Source: JANNYA01 sp031422315 (GTDB taxonomy: Bacteria; Pseudomonadota; Gammaproteobacteria; Xanthomonadales; SZUA-5). Taken from it: a DNA stretch of 64,000 nt. Numbering within the stretch: the first letter of the stretch is position 1; each line of letters begins with the position of its first letter. Both the position numbers and the translations under genes were made by a program. The notes below the pieces were generated by a model. That model searched no databases. It was given only the letters and a program-made list of their open reading frames with translations, and was not told the DNA's origin. Positions 8,051-16,734 of the stretch are shown piece after piece. Location: assembly GCA_031422315.1 (NCBI GenBank), contig JANOQN010000011.1:150813-214812 (forward strand), written 5' to 3'.

Positions 8051-8797
8051 CTAGAGCGCGTCGTCACAAGATGGAATGATTTGGGGTGGAAAGGTGTTTG
8101 ACTCGCCGCTGAATTCAAGCATCACTGGGACTACACCACAAGATAGCGGCGATCCGTCAAAACCCGCGCTAATCGATCCGGTGACAAACGCCTTCGTGCA
8201 ACCGATAAAGGACTGCGACACGCTCGCGCCTACTCGCGATGTGTACATTCCGGATGGGGTTTTAGGTGCTCGATAGCGAAATGTTTCGACCTGCGACGAA
8301 CGAGACAACGGGTTTTTCGCGATTGCGTACATATTGCCCTGCACGAATGCATCGAAGCTACTGTTTATCGAAGCATAAGAGGCTACATCCATGCCTAGAA
8401 CTCCGCCTGGCCCACTACCATTAGTCAGTGCGATGGTTAGCGATTGGCCGCATCCATAGAGTGTCGCCGATTGATTTGGCGAATTGACGGTTACCGAATT
8501 TTGCGATTTAGGCTCTGGTTCTAACAGCAATTTGCTCAGCGTAGCGCGGCGTTCAACCAACCATTCAAGCTCCTTGCGGTCCGACTTGCCTTCCAAAACA
8601 GCTCGGGAAGTATCTGCAATGACCGTTTCGATGATTTCTAGTTCTTTTTGCACTGCGGCATGTCCGCGATGAATCACTACGCTGCTAGGCGTAGCGGCGA
8701 GCGCACTTGGCTCTGCTAAAACCTGCGCAGTGGCAACGCCTGCCGTAAGATTGCATACCGCTAATAATATTGCTGCATGTAGTCCGATAAGTTTCAT
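8051..8797 (-). CDS. Exported protein of unknown function
   Basis: The start is set at 8797 because MKLIGLHAAILLAVCNLTAG followed by VATAQ is a good Sec signal peptide; upstream codons in the frame are not signal-like. The mature protein of about 225 residues begins with a charged helical segment (HAAVQKELEIIETVIADTSR) and continues with Ser/Gly/Asn-rich beta-like sequence. It holds several Cys (YGCGQSL, FIGCTKAF, LSCGVV, PSCDD) that could form disulfides in the periplasm or outside the cell. No known domain is recognised. It is flanked by transposase debris on both sides, so horizontal origin is possible. Confidence 0.7.
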   Translation of the reverse strand: MKLIGLHAAILLAVCNLTAGVATAQVLAEPSALAATPSSVVIHRGHAAVQKELEIIETVIADTSRAVLEGKSDRKELEWLVERRATLSKLLLEPEPKSQNSVTVNSPNQSATLYGCGQSLTIALTNGSGPGGVLGMDVASYASINSSFDAFVQGNMYAIAKNPLSRSSQVETFRYRAPKTPSGMYTSRVGASVSQSFIGCTKAFVTGSISAGFDGSPLSCGVVPVMLEFSGESNTFPPQIIPSCDDAL

Positions 8798-9022
8798 GGT
8801 GGTCTCAAAATTAAGTGAGCGAAAGTGCCCACTTGGAATTAGTCGGAAATTCAGGGAAAACTCGATCACGCCTCTAGACCAAATCGGGGAGGCCAGCAAC
8901 ATCCTCGAGCCAATCTTCGATTCTAAACGGCGTCCAAAACCCCAGTGCAACAGGCTTGTACCTCAAGTCATTGGAAACTGAACCGCCCGCAAATTCTTTA
9001 TTTTACGGTGCGCAAGCACAAT

Positions 9023-9513
9023 CTAGCCAGAAAAAGACGACACGGGACACGAAGACAGCACGGGACAATCTTCGGCGTTGGCTTTGCGCGCAATCGGTTC
9101 GCTTAAGGATTTCATTAACCACGATAAATTGGTCAATCTGGAGCGATATTCGGAGATTAGTGCTGGATTTTCGACTATTGCGGCGGCTTTTTGAGCGCAC
9201 AGTTCGGCCGTGTGCGCGAGGTAAAGTCGAACCCAGCGCGCAGCGATATTATCAAGCGTCCAAACATTGGAAGTCTGCGGACTAAGGTGAACCACCAAAT
9301 GCAAGTGGTTGCTCATCACCGCGCACGAATACATGCCGCAGGCGAAAATCGTGCCTAGCTCCAAAATGCGATTTTCGACCCAAGCTTGTGGCGCTCGAAA
9401 CTTTTTCCGGTGTATTCGTCTTCGTCGCAAAGACAATACCGCCGCAATCAGCGATTAATGCAGTGGAATGTGCCTGCGTGCGTTGGATCTAGTTGGCGGC
9501 GGGCTTGAGTCAT
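9023..9513 (-). pseudogene. RAYT transposase, interrupted and 3'-truncated
   Basis: It starts at 9513 with MTQARRQLDPTHAGTFHCIN, meets a TGA codon at 9448-9450, then a frameshift, and continues as WVENRILELGTIFACGMYSC, AVMSNHLHLVVHLSPQTSNV and NLSWLMKSLSEPIARKANAE. The HUH motif (HLH) is intact. After KANAEDC the family sequence stops, just where GCKGRFWEGRFK would be expected, and the frame runs into a short repeat (GTCCCGTG repeated) before TAG. The C-terminal catalytic part is therefore lost. It shares a long direct repeat with 7243-7580. Confidence 0.8.
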
Positions 9514-9604
9514 GTGATCCGGTTGGTGCGTCGGCGCTCGCGGGGCGAGAAGCAGTTTAGGCAGAAGCGTGTCGGATGATTCTTACAAAGCTGCATGTCC
9601 ACGC
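9271..9604. repeat. Direct repeat copy B (RAYT 5' part plus upstream flank)
   Basis: Partner of 7243-7580 in the same orientation, including the shared flank GGCGGCGGGCTTGAGTCATG and CAAAGCTGCATG. The copies differ by scattered substitutions and small indels, so the duplication is not recent. The gap from 9605 to 9814 holds no recognisable gene. Confidence 0.75.
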
Positions 9605-9814
9605 GTCGCTGCTTAACGCGGGTTTCCGATACTGCTTTCAGACCGAGTTAAAGGCTTCGAACGTAATCGCCGAGAAGCGCGCGAGGCTGAACGATGTTAA
9701 CGCTCTGATCAACATTTGATGGGGTTTCGGCGAGTTTTTCGACTTCGCTAAGGCGATTTGAGAGCGCTGAAAAACTGTCGATTTATCTGAAAACAAAAAG
9801 CTAAAGTGAGTAAA

Positions 9815-11247
9815 ATGAAAACCAAATTCAAAATTTTTGAAATAATAATTGCAGCGTGGGCCACACTTTCTATCCCTGACCTTGCTTCTTCTGCAAGCGT
9901 CCTAGTGAATAAAACACAGGATACGTCAGACGGAATTTGCGACGCACAAGATTGCAGCCTGCGAGAAGCAATGTTTGCTGCTGCATCTGGCGATATTGTA
10001 GAGTTTTCTGAATTATTTAACGCGCCACAAACCATAACTCTAAGCGGATCAAATTTAGTTTTTTCGAGTGACATTACGCTAAAAGGGCCGGGGAGCGATC
10101 TTTTGACGATTTCTGGCAATCAGATTAGCCGGGTTTTTTTGATTCCGGCATCCCACAACGTATCGATAAGTGACCTGAGTATTCGTAACGGATCTTCATT
10201 TAATGCTGGAGGCGGCATTCAAGTCGAAGGAACCTTGAGCCTGCAGAACGCTATTATTGCAAATAATCGGGTTTTTGCAGAGAACAACCCAGCGGGGCGA
10301 AATGGTGGAGGAATAAATTGCGTTGGATCCCTTAATGCCAAAAATATTATCGTATCGGACAATCAAGCTTTAAACAAAGGAGCAGGGATTTATATTCGGT
10401 CTCCAACCGTTGGGTTCATTAGCAATAGCAGTATCACCAATAACTTTGGCGCTGATCGGGGTGGAGGCATTTTTATTGATGGAAGCTCACTTACTACCGT
10501 TGGAAGTACAATTGGCAACAACAGTACTTTAAATTTTGGTGGTGGCATCTACGTCAGCGGCGGCGCTTTGATTTTGAATGAGAGTACAATTGTCGGAAAC
10601 ATGACAAATAATGAAAGCACAGCCGCTGGCGTTGATAATTTTTTTGGACGACTAGAAATTCTTAACTCGACATTTAGTGGCAATAATATTGCTAACAACA
10701 ATTTGAGTTTTCAATCCGCTGGTGCACTGTGGACTTCGGGCCCGACAACTATTACCAACTCGACATTTACCGAAAACTTTGCACCAACGGGAACTGCAAA
10801 TGCGTCAGGCATTTACCATTCCGCAGGCACATTGATCATTAGGGCACTATCGTTGCTGGGAATTCGAACATTAGCGGCGCTAATGACATAAATTCAGTCT
10901 CGCCAGCCTTACTAACGTCTCAAGGCCATAATTTTATAGGCGATCCTGGAAACGCCGTTTTTAATGGCATGTTTGATCAAGTCGGCTCGACTGCATCACC
11001 AAGCAATCCAATGCTGTTACCGCTCGCCAATAATGGCGGGCCAACGTTGACGCACGCTCCGCAATTAGATAGCCCGGTGATAGACCGCGGATTTAGTTTT
11101 GCGTCAAACCGCGATCAGCGCGGGAGTAGCCGCCCAGAAAACAATCCAAATATTTCAGATGCTAGTGACGGTGCTGACATTGGTTCATTTGAGTTACGCC
11201 AAGGTTTTATTTTTTCCGATAGCTTTGAAGGCATTCTGGGAAAATAG
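9815..11247 (+). pseudogene. Secreted beta-helix (pectin-lyase-fold, CSLREA-type) protein, frameshifted
   Basis: The ATG at 9815 gives a signal peptide (MKTKFKIFEIIIAAWATLSI, cleavage near SSA/SAS). The CSLREAMFAAA motif follows near residue 50, and then many short beta-helix turns (GGGIQVEG, NNRVF, GAGIYIRS, GGGIFIDG, GGGIYVSG). The frame breaks near 10842-10844, where a GGG run seems to lack one G: after GTLIIR the sequence continues in the next frame as GTIVAGNSNISGANDI and runs on to 11247. The C terminus (GFIFSDSFEGILGK) resembles short DGFE-type tails of xanthomonad secreted proteins. A GTG at 9806 is an alternative start. It could be a true pseudogene, phase-variable, or a read error in the G run. 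The gene is noticeably A/T-rich. Confidence 0.75.
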
Positions 11248-11473
11248 CTGCTAAAGAACGATGCAAAAGCGCAGGACACGTAGTACGCTGAAAAATAGTA
11301 CTTTTTTGCCAAACGAGTTTATAACCTAACGGGACATGACACTTACTTAAGCCTGGGAGATAGCAAAGAAAATGAGGCGCCGTTATGTTTTCATTCGCTT
11401 CAAAACGAGCATTCAATAATGCGTGGCTTACTTTGCAATTTACGAAAATAGCTCAAAATGGACTTGAATTTTC

Positions 11474-13972
11474 ATGACTAAACACGTTTGGTTTGCACAT
11501 TTAGTGGCGCTTTCGCACAGTGAACGTAAAGACGAACTTGCGGCATTGCAGCAAATCAATCCTGCTATGGCGCATGAATTGATTGGTTTATTGGCGCATG
11601 ATTTTGCCGTAAACGCAGCGTTAGACGACCTGTCGGCGGGTGATTTAACGGATGCGCTAAGCCAAGCAGTGCAGGCAAAAACCAGCGTGCCGAATTTCAA
11701 ACTAATGGGTTTGCTGGGTCAGGGTGGTATGGGTGAAGTTTGGCGTGCCGAACGAATAGTTGCAGGCGTTTCGCAAACTCTGGCGCTCAAATTACTGAAG
11801 CACGAATGCAATAACGCAGAGCTGCACGAGCGCTTTATTCAAGAGCAGCGCATCCTGCTCCAGCTTGCGCACCCAAATATTGCACGTTTGTTAGATGCAG
11901 GAACGGCGGGTGATGGCCGCCCGCGGATCGCGATGGAGTTGGTCGAAGGCTTGCCAATTACCACTTTTTGCGATAAGAATAAACTTAGTATCAAAGCCCG
12001 AATAAAACTTTTTCGTCAAGTGCTGGGCGCCGTGCAATACGCCCACGATTTTTTGGTCGTGCACCGCGATATTAAGCCTGATAACGTTTGGGTTAGCATT
12101 GATGGAGTGGTGAAACTTTTAGATTTTGGTATTGCCAAATCGATTGATCGGCATGCGCCACAAACGCTTACGCAGCAGCGTTTCTTGTCGCTCTATGCGA
12201 CTGCACCGGAACAGCTGCTCGGCGGCGCGGTTTGTGTGGGAACTGATGTATATGCACTCGGCGGTCTGCTTTACGAGCTGCTCAGCGGGGCGCAGCTAAT
12301 GGGTTCAGAGTTAAAAACTCCGACCCAGCTAGAAACGTTCATCGTGCAAAAAACCCCAATTTTGCCAAGCAAACGCGCCACGCTGGAAGCTGCGGGCCAA
12401 CGAAAGCTTGGCAGCGCATTGGTACTCAGCAGGCAGCTTGCGGGTGATCTTGATCGGATTGTGCTGCATGCGCTGCGCAAGCTGCCGAATGAGCGCTACG
12501 CCAGCGCCCGCGAATTTGATGAGGACTTGCAGGCTTACCTTGAGCTTCGCCCAGTGAAAGCGGCAGGCCAAGGGCGCCGCTACCGTACAGAGAAGTTTTT
12601 GCGGCGGCACTGGCTTGCAGTCGCAGGCAGTAGCGCCGTTATCATAAGTTTGCTGGCACTAATCACTATGTTGGCGATAGGGTGGGTTGATTTGCAACGG
12701 GCTAATAGACTTGCGTTGGCCAATCAAAGCCGCGCGGAAGCCCAACAGCGCAGCGCCGAGGACGCGCGCGCGGCAGCTGAATCAGTGAATGACTTTTTGG
12801 TAGATGTTTTTAAGCGTGCGGATCCATTGGCGACGGAACGCGGCGATAAAAGCTTGAGCGTGATGATTGATGCCAGCTTCGCTGAAATTAAAGAACGGCA
12901 GAATGTTGACCCAGCGAGCGCGCCGCTGCTGATTGCACTAGCTCGGGGTTTAACAGCGCTGGGGAAAACTGAGCGCGCAGGCGCAATGATTAGTGAAATT
13001 GAACGGAAAATCCCGCTTAGCCAACAGCATAAGCTGGAGTGTTTGTTTTTAGCGGCTGAGATTGCTTCTATTGAAAGGGAAACAACTGACCTTGGTGCCT
13101 TTTTGATTGCTTTGAAAGAACTTAATTTGGATTTCAGTTTAGATGAGACGCGCCGATTTCAGTTATTGGAAGTAAACTATTTTGTGTTGTCTGGGCAATC
13201 TGACAGAATATTGAAAATCCTTCCTGCACAAATATTAAGCTCCGCTGCGGAAGCAATTAGGATAGATGTGCTAATAAAAAACTCAAAATTAAAAGAAGCA
13301 CAATTGGCTTTAGTAATTGCGCTAGACAACAGCAAATCGATTAAGGAGAAAATTGTTTTGCTTGGCAAGCAGGCTGCATTAAGTCAACAATTTGAGCAAT
13401 ACGAAGAAGTTTTGCATTTGCGTTCGCAAATAAAAGCCATGGCAGTTCCCCTCTTGGGTCCAGATCATTCCTCAATCTTGGCATATGATAACGACTTAGC
13501 TAGCGCGCTGATGAAATTGGGTCGCTTTGAGGAGGCAGAAATCTTGTATGAAGCGATTAGCCAAAAGACGCTTATTCAGTTTAAACTAGACGATCCTAGG
13601 CACAATTATTTGGCTTTTAACATGGCAATAATGCAAGCCAAGCAGGGCAAGTTAGTGCCTAAGTATTATCAAAGATTGCTTCGTGCAGCTGATGGAGGAA
13701 TCAGCATTCTATCGATGGGCGCTAACGTTGCGCTCGCTAGAAACGCTTATCTTATCGGCAATAAGGCTGAGTTTTCTTCGCGCATTTTGAGATTTGACTG
13801 CTATCAAAGCCCAGAAATAAGAGTTACTCGGGAGATGATTTTTTGGAGGAGCGTCCAGAATGGTAAGCTAGGTGAAATTGTAAAAGCGGCCAGCGAAATG
13901 GAGCACTACGACCCAATCGTATTAAGAATAAAAAATTGTCGCATAAAAGACCCAAAGCGCTTCAGTTGTTGA
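11474..13972 (+). CDS. Transmembrane Ser/Thr protein kinase with C-terminal TPR-like region
   Basis: An 832-residue Hanks-type kinase. Residues 1-70 form a small helical domain (LSHSERKDELAALQQINPAM, LIGLLAHD) shared with the second kinase at 16735. The kinase domain spans about 75-350: GQGGMGEV (82-89), Lys106 in LALKLLK, HRDIKPDN with catalytic Asp199, DFGIAK with Asp217, and APEQ (244-247). A single transmembrane helix follows at about 381-403, then a long helical, probably periplasmic, region of TPR-like repeats to the end. The next gene, convergent, encodes an ECF sigma factor. In known systems such as PknS/EcfK or PknT/EcfP the kinase phosphorylates its partner ECF factor; that role is inferred here. 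The last third is visibly more A/T-rich. Confidence 0.92.
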   Translation: MTKHVWFAHLVALSHSERKDELAALQQINPAMAHELIGLLAHDFAVNAALDDLSAGDLTDALSQAVQAKTSVPNFKLMGLLGQGGMGEVWRAERIVAGVSQTLALKLLKHECNNAELHERFIQEQRILLQLAHPNIARLLDAGTAGDGRPRIAMELVEGLPITTFCDKNKLSIKARIKLFRQVLGAVQYAHDFLVVHRDIKPDNVWVSIDGVVKLLDFGIAKSIDRHAPQTLTQQRFLSLYATAPEQLLGGAVCVGTDVYALGGLLYELLSGAQLMGSELKTPTQLETFIVQKTPILPSKRATLEAAGQRKLGSALVLSRQLAGDLDRIVLHALRKLPNERYASAREFDEDLQAYLELRPVKAAGQGRRYRTEKFLRRHWLAVAGSSAVIISLLALITMLAIGWVDLQRANRLALANQSRAEAQQRSAEDARAAAESVNDFLVDVFKRADPLATERGDKSLSVMIDASFAEIKERQNVDPASAPLLIALARGLTALGKTERAGAMISEIERKIPLSQQHKLECLFLAAEIASIERETTDLGAFLIALKELNLDFSLDETRRFQLLEVNYFVLSGQSDRILKILPAQILSSAAEAIRIDVLIKNSKLKEAQLALVIALDNSKSIKEKIVLLGKQAALSQQFEQYEEVLHLRSQIKAMAVPLLGPDHSSILAYDNDLASALMKLGRFEEAEILYEAISQKTLIQFKLDDPRHNYLAFNMAIMQAKQGKLVPKYYQRLLRAADGGISILSMGANVALARNAYLIGNKAEFSSRILRFDCYQSPEIRVTREMIFWRSVQNGKLGEIVKAASEMEHYDPIVLRIKNCRIKDPKRFSC

Positions 13973-14053
13973 GTTTTTCTTGTGCAAATAGTTGGTTTAT
14001 AGAATCAGCTGAATAGCACTCATAACACCCTAAAAAATGCATGATTTTTTAAA

Positions 14054-14620
14054 TTACGGGTTTGCGCTCATCTTCTGCGCTAAAAACGCCCTCGCGTATC
14101 GCCACATTCTTTCTGCGGTTGCGGTGCTCACTTTTATTGTGCTTGCGGCTTCTTGAATGCTTAATCCCATAAAAAAGCGCAGCTCTACCAATTGTGCGTG
14201 ACTGCTTTCTTCAAACTCTAAGGCCGTTAACGCCTGATCTAACGCGACCCAATCAGTGGGTGCGCGATGTTCATCAATAGCGGTGTTTTCTGCGAATTTC
14301 AGCTCAACAACTTCGAATTCACTGCCACGTTTTTGTGCTCGAGCTTCCCGGATATGATCAACTATTAAAAAGCGAACCATTCGAGCAGCCAATGCGTAAA
14401 ACTGTTTGGAATTTTCCACGCCGATATTTTCCCCACCTGCGCGAATCTGCATAAACACGTCATTGGCCAGCTCAGTTGGGCGTAAGGTAAATTGTTTGGA
14501 ATTGCGCAAATGCCGCCCAGCAATTTGCTTTATAACAGGGTAAACGTGCTTTAGTAATGCGGATTCCGCGCCCGGCTGGCCGGCACGCCAATCGCTCATT
14601 AGTGCAGTAATGTTTGACAT
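14054..14620 (-). CDS. ECF RNA polymerase sigma factor of the kinase-associated type
   Basis: A 188-residue sigma-70 family protein with only regions 2 and 4. Region 2: YPVIKQIAGRHLRN, LRPTELANDVFMQI and YALAARMVRFLIVDHIREAR. Region 4: LVELRFFMGLSIQEAAST, then VSTATAERMWRYARAFL as helix-turn-helix. This form (ARMVR.LIVDHIRE..AQKRG) matches the ECF group linked to Ser/Thr kinases. Region 2.2 lacks the usual acidic residues (DxxD..Q) and has Thr45 and Thr49 instead, as in ECF factors that need phosphorylation to bind core polymerase. It converges with the kinase gene ending at 13972, 81 bp away, and has a close paralogue at 16196. Confidence 0.9.
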   Translation of the reverse strand: MSNITALMSDWRAGQPGAESALLKHVYPVIKQIAGRHLRNSKQFTLRPTELANDVFMQIRAGGENIGVENSKQFYALAARMVRFLIVDHIREARAQKRGSEFEVVELKFAENTAIDEHRAPTDWVALDQALTALEFEESSHAQLVELRFFMGLSIQEAASTIKVSTATAERMWRYARAFLAQKMSANP

Positions 14621-14732
14621 TCGATTATCTCGGTTGATTTACATGTGAATTTCCAACGCGAAAGCCGCTAAACTATACAATTTTCAACGGCACTCAAATT
14701 TCCAAGCTGTGGGCTTTGATGCTGAACTTGAG

Positions 14733-15392
14733 TTAGAAGCGCCAGCCCCATGATGCGGTTAATGCCAAAGGCTGATAATCAGCACGAACGTCTCCGGTTA
14801 TACCCGATCCATCTATTGGGCGCGCGCCACTTAATAGAACATCTGTCGCAGAAAGGTAGCGTACGCCAGCATCAAAATACTGGCTATCACTTATTGCAAA
14901 GCGCGCGCCGAGAAACGCTTGGGCTGCGGTCTTGCTGCCCGAAAATGATTTCACCAATCCGGTAGAACTAGTAAAATCAATCTCGATTTTCGATAGATAT
15001 ACAACGCCGAGCCCGATGTATGGCTTTACTCTGGGTACGTTTGGCCAATTGAGTTCATAAAATGCGTTGACGCCGATCGAAGTGGAGCTGTGATCGCCAT
15101 AACCGTTCGGTAAGGCGAGGCCAAAATCACCCGCGCTGCTTTCCGCTGTTTGGTATGCAAGTTCTGCCTCACCTCGCCAGCCATTACCCGCATCGAATCC
15201 AACTGCACCGCCAACAAGTATCCCAATATCTAGAGACGCTCTATTCCTCGCGCCGCCCGGCACGTATTTGAAAGTTTGGTCGCCCTGGTTCGTTATGCCC
15301 GCTGTGATTTGCCCGTACCAGCCGGGTGTCGCTATCGCAACTGAGGTGTTTGTAAAAAGTGCAATGCCGACGATCAAACTGATTTTTTTCAT
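14733..15392 (-). CDS. Outer-membrane beta-barrel protein (OmpW/Opa-like porin family fold)
   Basis: A 219-residue protein with a clean signal peptide (MKKISLIVGIALFTNTSVAI, cleavage after ATA or nearby). Alternating amphipathic strands follow: GWYGQITAGIT, ILVGGAVGFDAGNGW, GEAELAYQT, VNAFYELNW, VKPYIGLGVVYLS, QAFLGARFAISDSQY, DAGVRYLS and ALTASWGWRF. The terminal aromatic Phe is the usual BAM signal. An eight-stranded barrel of the COG3637 type is likely, located in the outer membrane. Ligand unknown. It is preceded on the minus strand by a sigma-E-like promoter (15451-15477) and a 5'-UTR hairpin. It lies between the two sigma/kinase modules, so it may be one of their outputs. Confidence 0.85.
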   Translation of the reverse strand: MKKISLIVGIALFTNTSVAIATPGWYGQITAGITNQGDQTFKYVPGGARNRASLDIGILVGGAVGFDAGNGWRGEAELAYQTAESSAGDFGLALPNGYGDHSSTSIGVNAFYELNWPNVPRVKPYIGLGVVYLSKIEIDFTSSTGLVKSFSGSKTAAQAFLGARFAISDSQYFDAGVRYLSATDVLLSGARPIDGSGITGDVRADYQPLALTASWGWRF

Positions 15393-15450
15393 AAGTGGTT
15401 AGTCTCTTTATGTTTTGAATGAAGATGTTGGCCTTTAGCCAACAGTAATA

Positions 15451-15477
15451 ACTGACCACTTAAATTTTTAAAGTTCC
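15451..15477 (-). promoter_or_regulatory. Possible sigma-E-type promoter for the OMP gene
   Basis: On the minus strand GGAACTT, 14 nt, GTCAGT lies about 60 nt upstream of the OMP start. The layout (same -35, same 14-nt spacer) copies the promoter in front of rpoE at 53314. A perfect hairpin GTTGGC-CTTTA-GCCAAC (15427-15443) sits in the predicted leader. The GTCAGT -10 is less good than GTCGAA, so this is a candidate only. Confidence 0.4.
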
Positions 15478-15483
15478 GGCACC

Positions 15484-15996
15484 ATGAACTATAGGGGTAG
15501 CCAACTTGGAACAAGATCCGTAAGTGCTCCAGCCCCTGCTTGCACGGGGATTTATGCAGGAACACCGCAGTACGCTGCACGCCACAACGGATATACGGAT
15601 AACTTTTACACCATGTCCGCGTCTGGCAGTAACGCTGCGCTAACCTTGGGGTACTTCAACCAACGCATCGCGTTTCGCATGCCGGAACAATACGGGGGCT
15701 TTGAAGTCCTACAGCGGCCATTCGAGCGCTTCTTCATTGGCTCCCCGCAACTTGAGCACTTCTATAGCACCACTGTGTCAGAAAGCAATTTCGTACGGAA
15801 TTTTGGCTACATTCCAGAAGGCATTGAGGGCTGGGTGTTCAAGGATCAAAAGGCAGGCACCGTGCCACTGCACCGCTACTCGCGCTTTTATCCAGCCACC
15901 TCAGACTTGGAACACTACTACAGCACCACACTGGGCGATCCGCAGTCCTTTGGCATGCAGTATGAACATGTCGCTGGCTACGTGTGCGCGCCCTAA
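15484..15996 (+). CDS. DUF5648-like repeat protein
   Basis: 170 residues built almost wholly from three related repeats: DNFYTMSASGSNAALTLGYF, LEHFYSTTVSESNFVRNFGY and LEHYYSTTLGDPQSFGMQYE. Each has an aromatic HFYxT core and a later GY, the pattern of DUF5648, usually found as C-terminal domains of secreted proteins. There is no signal peptide; an in-frame TAA lies just 12 nt before the ATG, and no ribosome-binding site is visible. The gene may therefore be the surviving tail of a longer exported protein. Function is unknown; surface carbohydrate binding is a reasonable guess for the domain. Confidence 0.65.
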   Translation: MNYRGSQLGTRSVSAPAPACTGIYAGTPQYAARHNGYTDNFYTMSASGSNAALTLGYFNQRIAFRMPEQYGGFEVLQRPFERFFIGSPQLEHFYSTTVSESNFVRNFGYIPEGIEGWVFKDQKAGTVPLHRYSRFYPATSDLEHYYSTTLGDPQSFGMQYEHVAGYVCAP

Positions 15997-16038
15997 AGTC
16001 CGCTTAATGCTAGAAACCGATTCAGTAATTGTCTAATC

Positions 16039-16075
16039 AAAAGCCGGTCGACTTTACAAATCGGCTGGCTTTTTG
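16039..16075 (+). terminator. Rho-independent terminator
   Basis: AAAAGCCGGTCGA and TCGGCTGGCTTTT form a 13-bp stem (two G-U pairs) with a 9-nt loop, and the 3' arm runs into T residues. It lies 43 nt after the DUF5648 gene. The A-rich 5' arm means it may also act in the other direction. Confidence 0.75.
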
Positions 16076-16195
16076 TAGGCATCTATCGGGATACTGATTA
16101 GGAATCGAATCCTGCGATGCGCTAACGTCAACCCGTCGAATTCGGTATGCGCCTGCCTGATTTGCGCAACAGGCGCTTTAGACTAGAATGCGCGG

Positions 16196-16729
16196 ATGGA
16201 AAAATCTATCACGCAGCTTATTGAGCGATGGAAAGCAGGCGATAGTGCAGCTGAGAACGCGATTTGTCTGGCTATCTTGCCTAGGATTCGAAACATTGCC
16301 AGGCAGCAGCTTGCGCACAAGAGCCAGCGTACCTTGAGAGCAACGCAGCTGGCTGGTGACGTATTTCTGGAATTGCGCAATAGTTCTGATGCGTTTGCAA
16401 ACTCGAGCCAATTAATGAGCTTGGCGGCGCGCATGGTCAGGATGACGATCGTAGACCATATACGTGAACGATTAGCGCAAAAGCGCGGTAGAGACTTTGA
16501 AATTGTCTCCCAAAGCGAAGATTGGTTGATCCTGGAAAAAGCGCTCACGGAGTTAGAGAAAATTGACGCGCGCGCGGCGAAGCTGGTGGAGCTTCGATAC
16601 TTTGCCGGGATGACCGTCGATGAAACTGCAAAGGAGCTACAAATTAGCGAAGCAACCGCAACGCGAATCTGGCGGTTTGCACGCGCGCACTTGATTCAAA
16701 ACCTAGGAGGTAGCGCGTTGGCGCCGTAA
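16196..16729 (+). CDS. ECF RNA polymerase sigma factor of the kinase-associated type
   Basis: 177 residues, paralogous to the factor at 14054. Region 2: IRNIARQQLAHKSQ, LRATQLAGDVFLEL and MSLAARMVRMTIVDHIRERL. Region 4: LVELRYFAGMTVDETAKELQ, then ISEATATRIWRFARAHL. Region 2.2 again lacks the acidic patch and has Thr46 and Thr50 at the places of Thr45/Thr49 in the other copy. The gene is 5 bp upstream of the kinase at 16735 on the same strand, a clear two-gene operon. By analogy with EcfK/PknS of Xanthomonas and EcfP/PknT of Vibrio it should be activated by that kinase; this is inferred. Confidence 0.92.
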   Translation: MEKSITQLIERWKAGDSAAENAICLAILPRIRNIARQQLAHKSQRTLRATQLAGDVFLELRNSSDAFANSSQLMSLAARMVRMTIVDHIRERLAQKRGRDFEIVSQSEDWLILEKALTELEKIDARAAKLVELRYFAGMTVDETAKELQISEATATRIWRFARAHLIQNLGGSALAP

Positions 16730-16734
16730 ACTCA

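Noticed and set aside
9748..10119. Leftward open frame over the start of the beta-helix gene
   Set aside because: Shadow of the beta-helix gene, whose signal peptide and CSLREA motif are clear on the other strand.
16090..16120. Possible tRNA T-arm (GGAATCGAATCC)
   Set aside because: No matching acceptor, D-arm or anticodon stem around it, and the GTTCGA core is not present.
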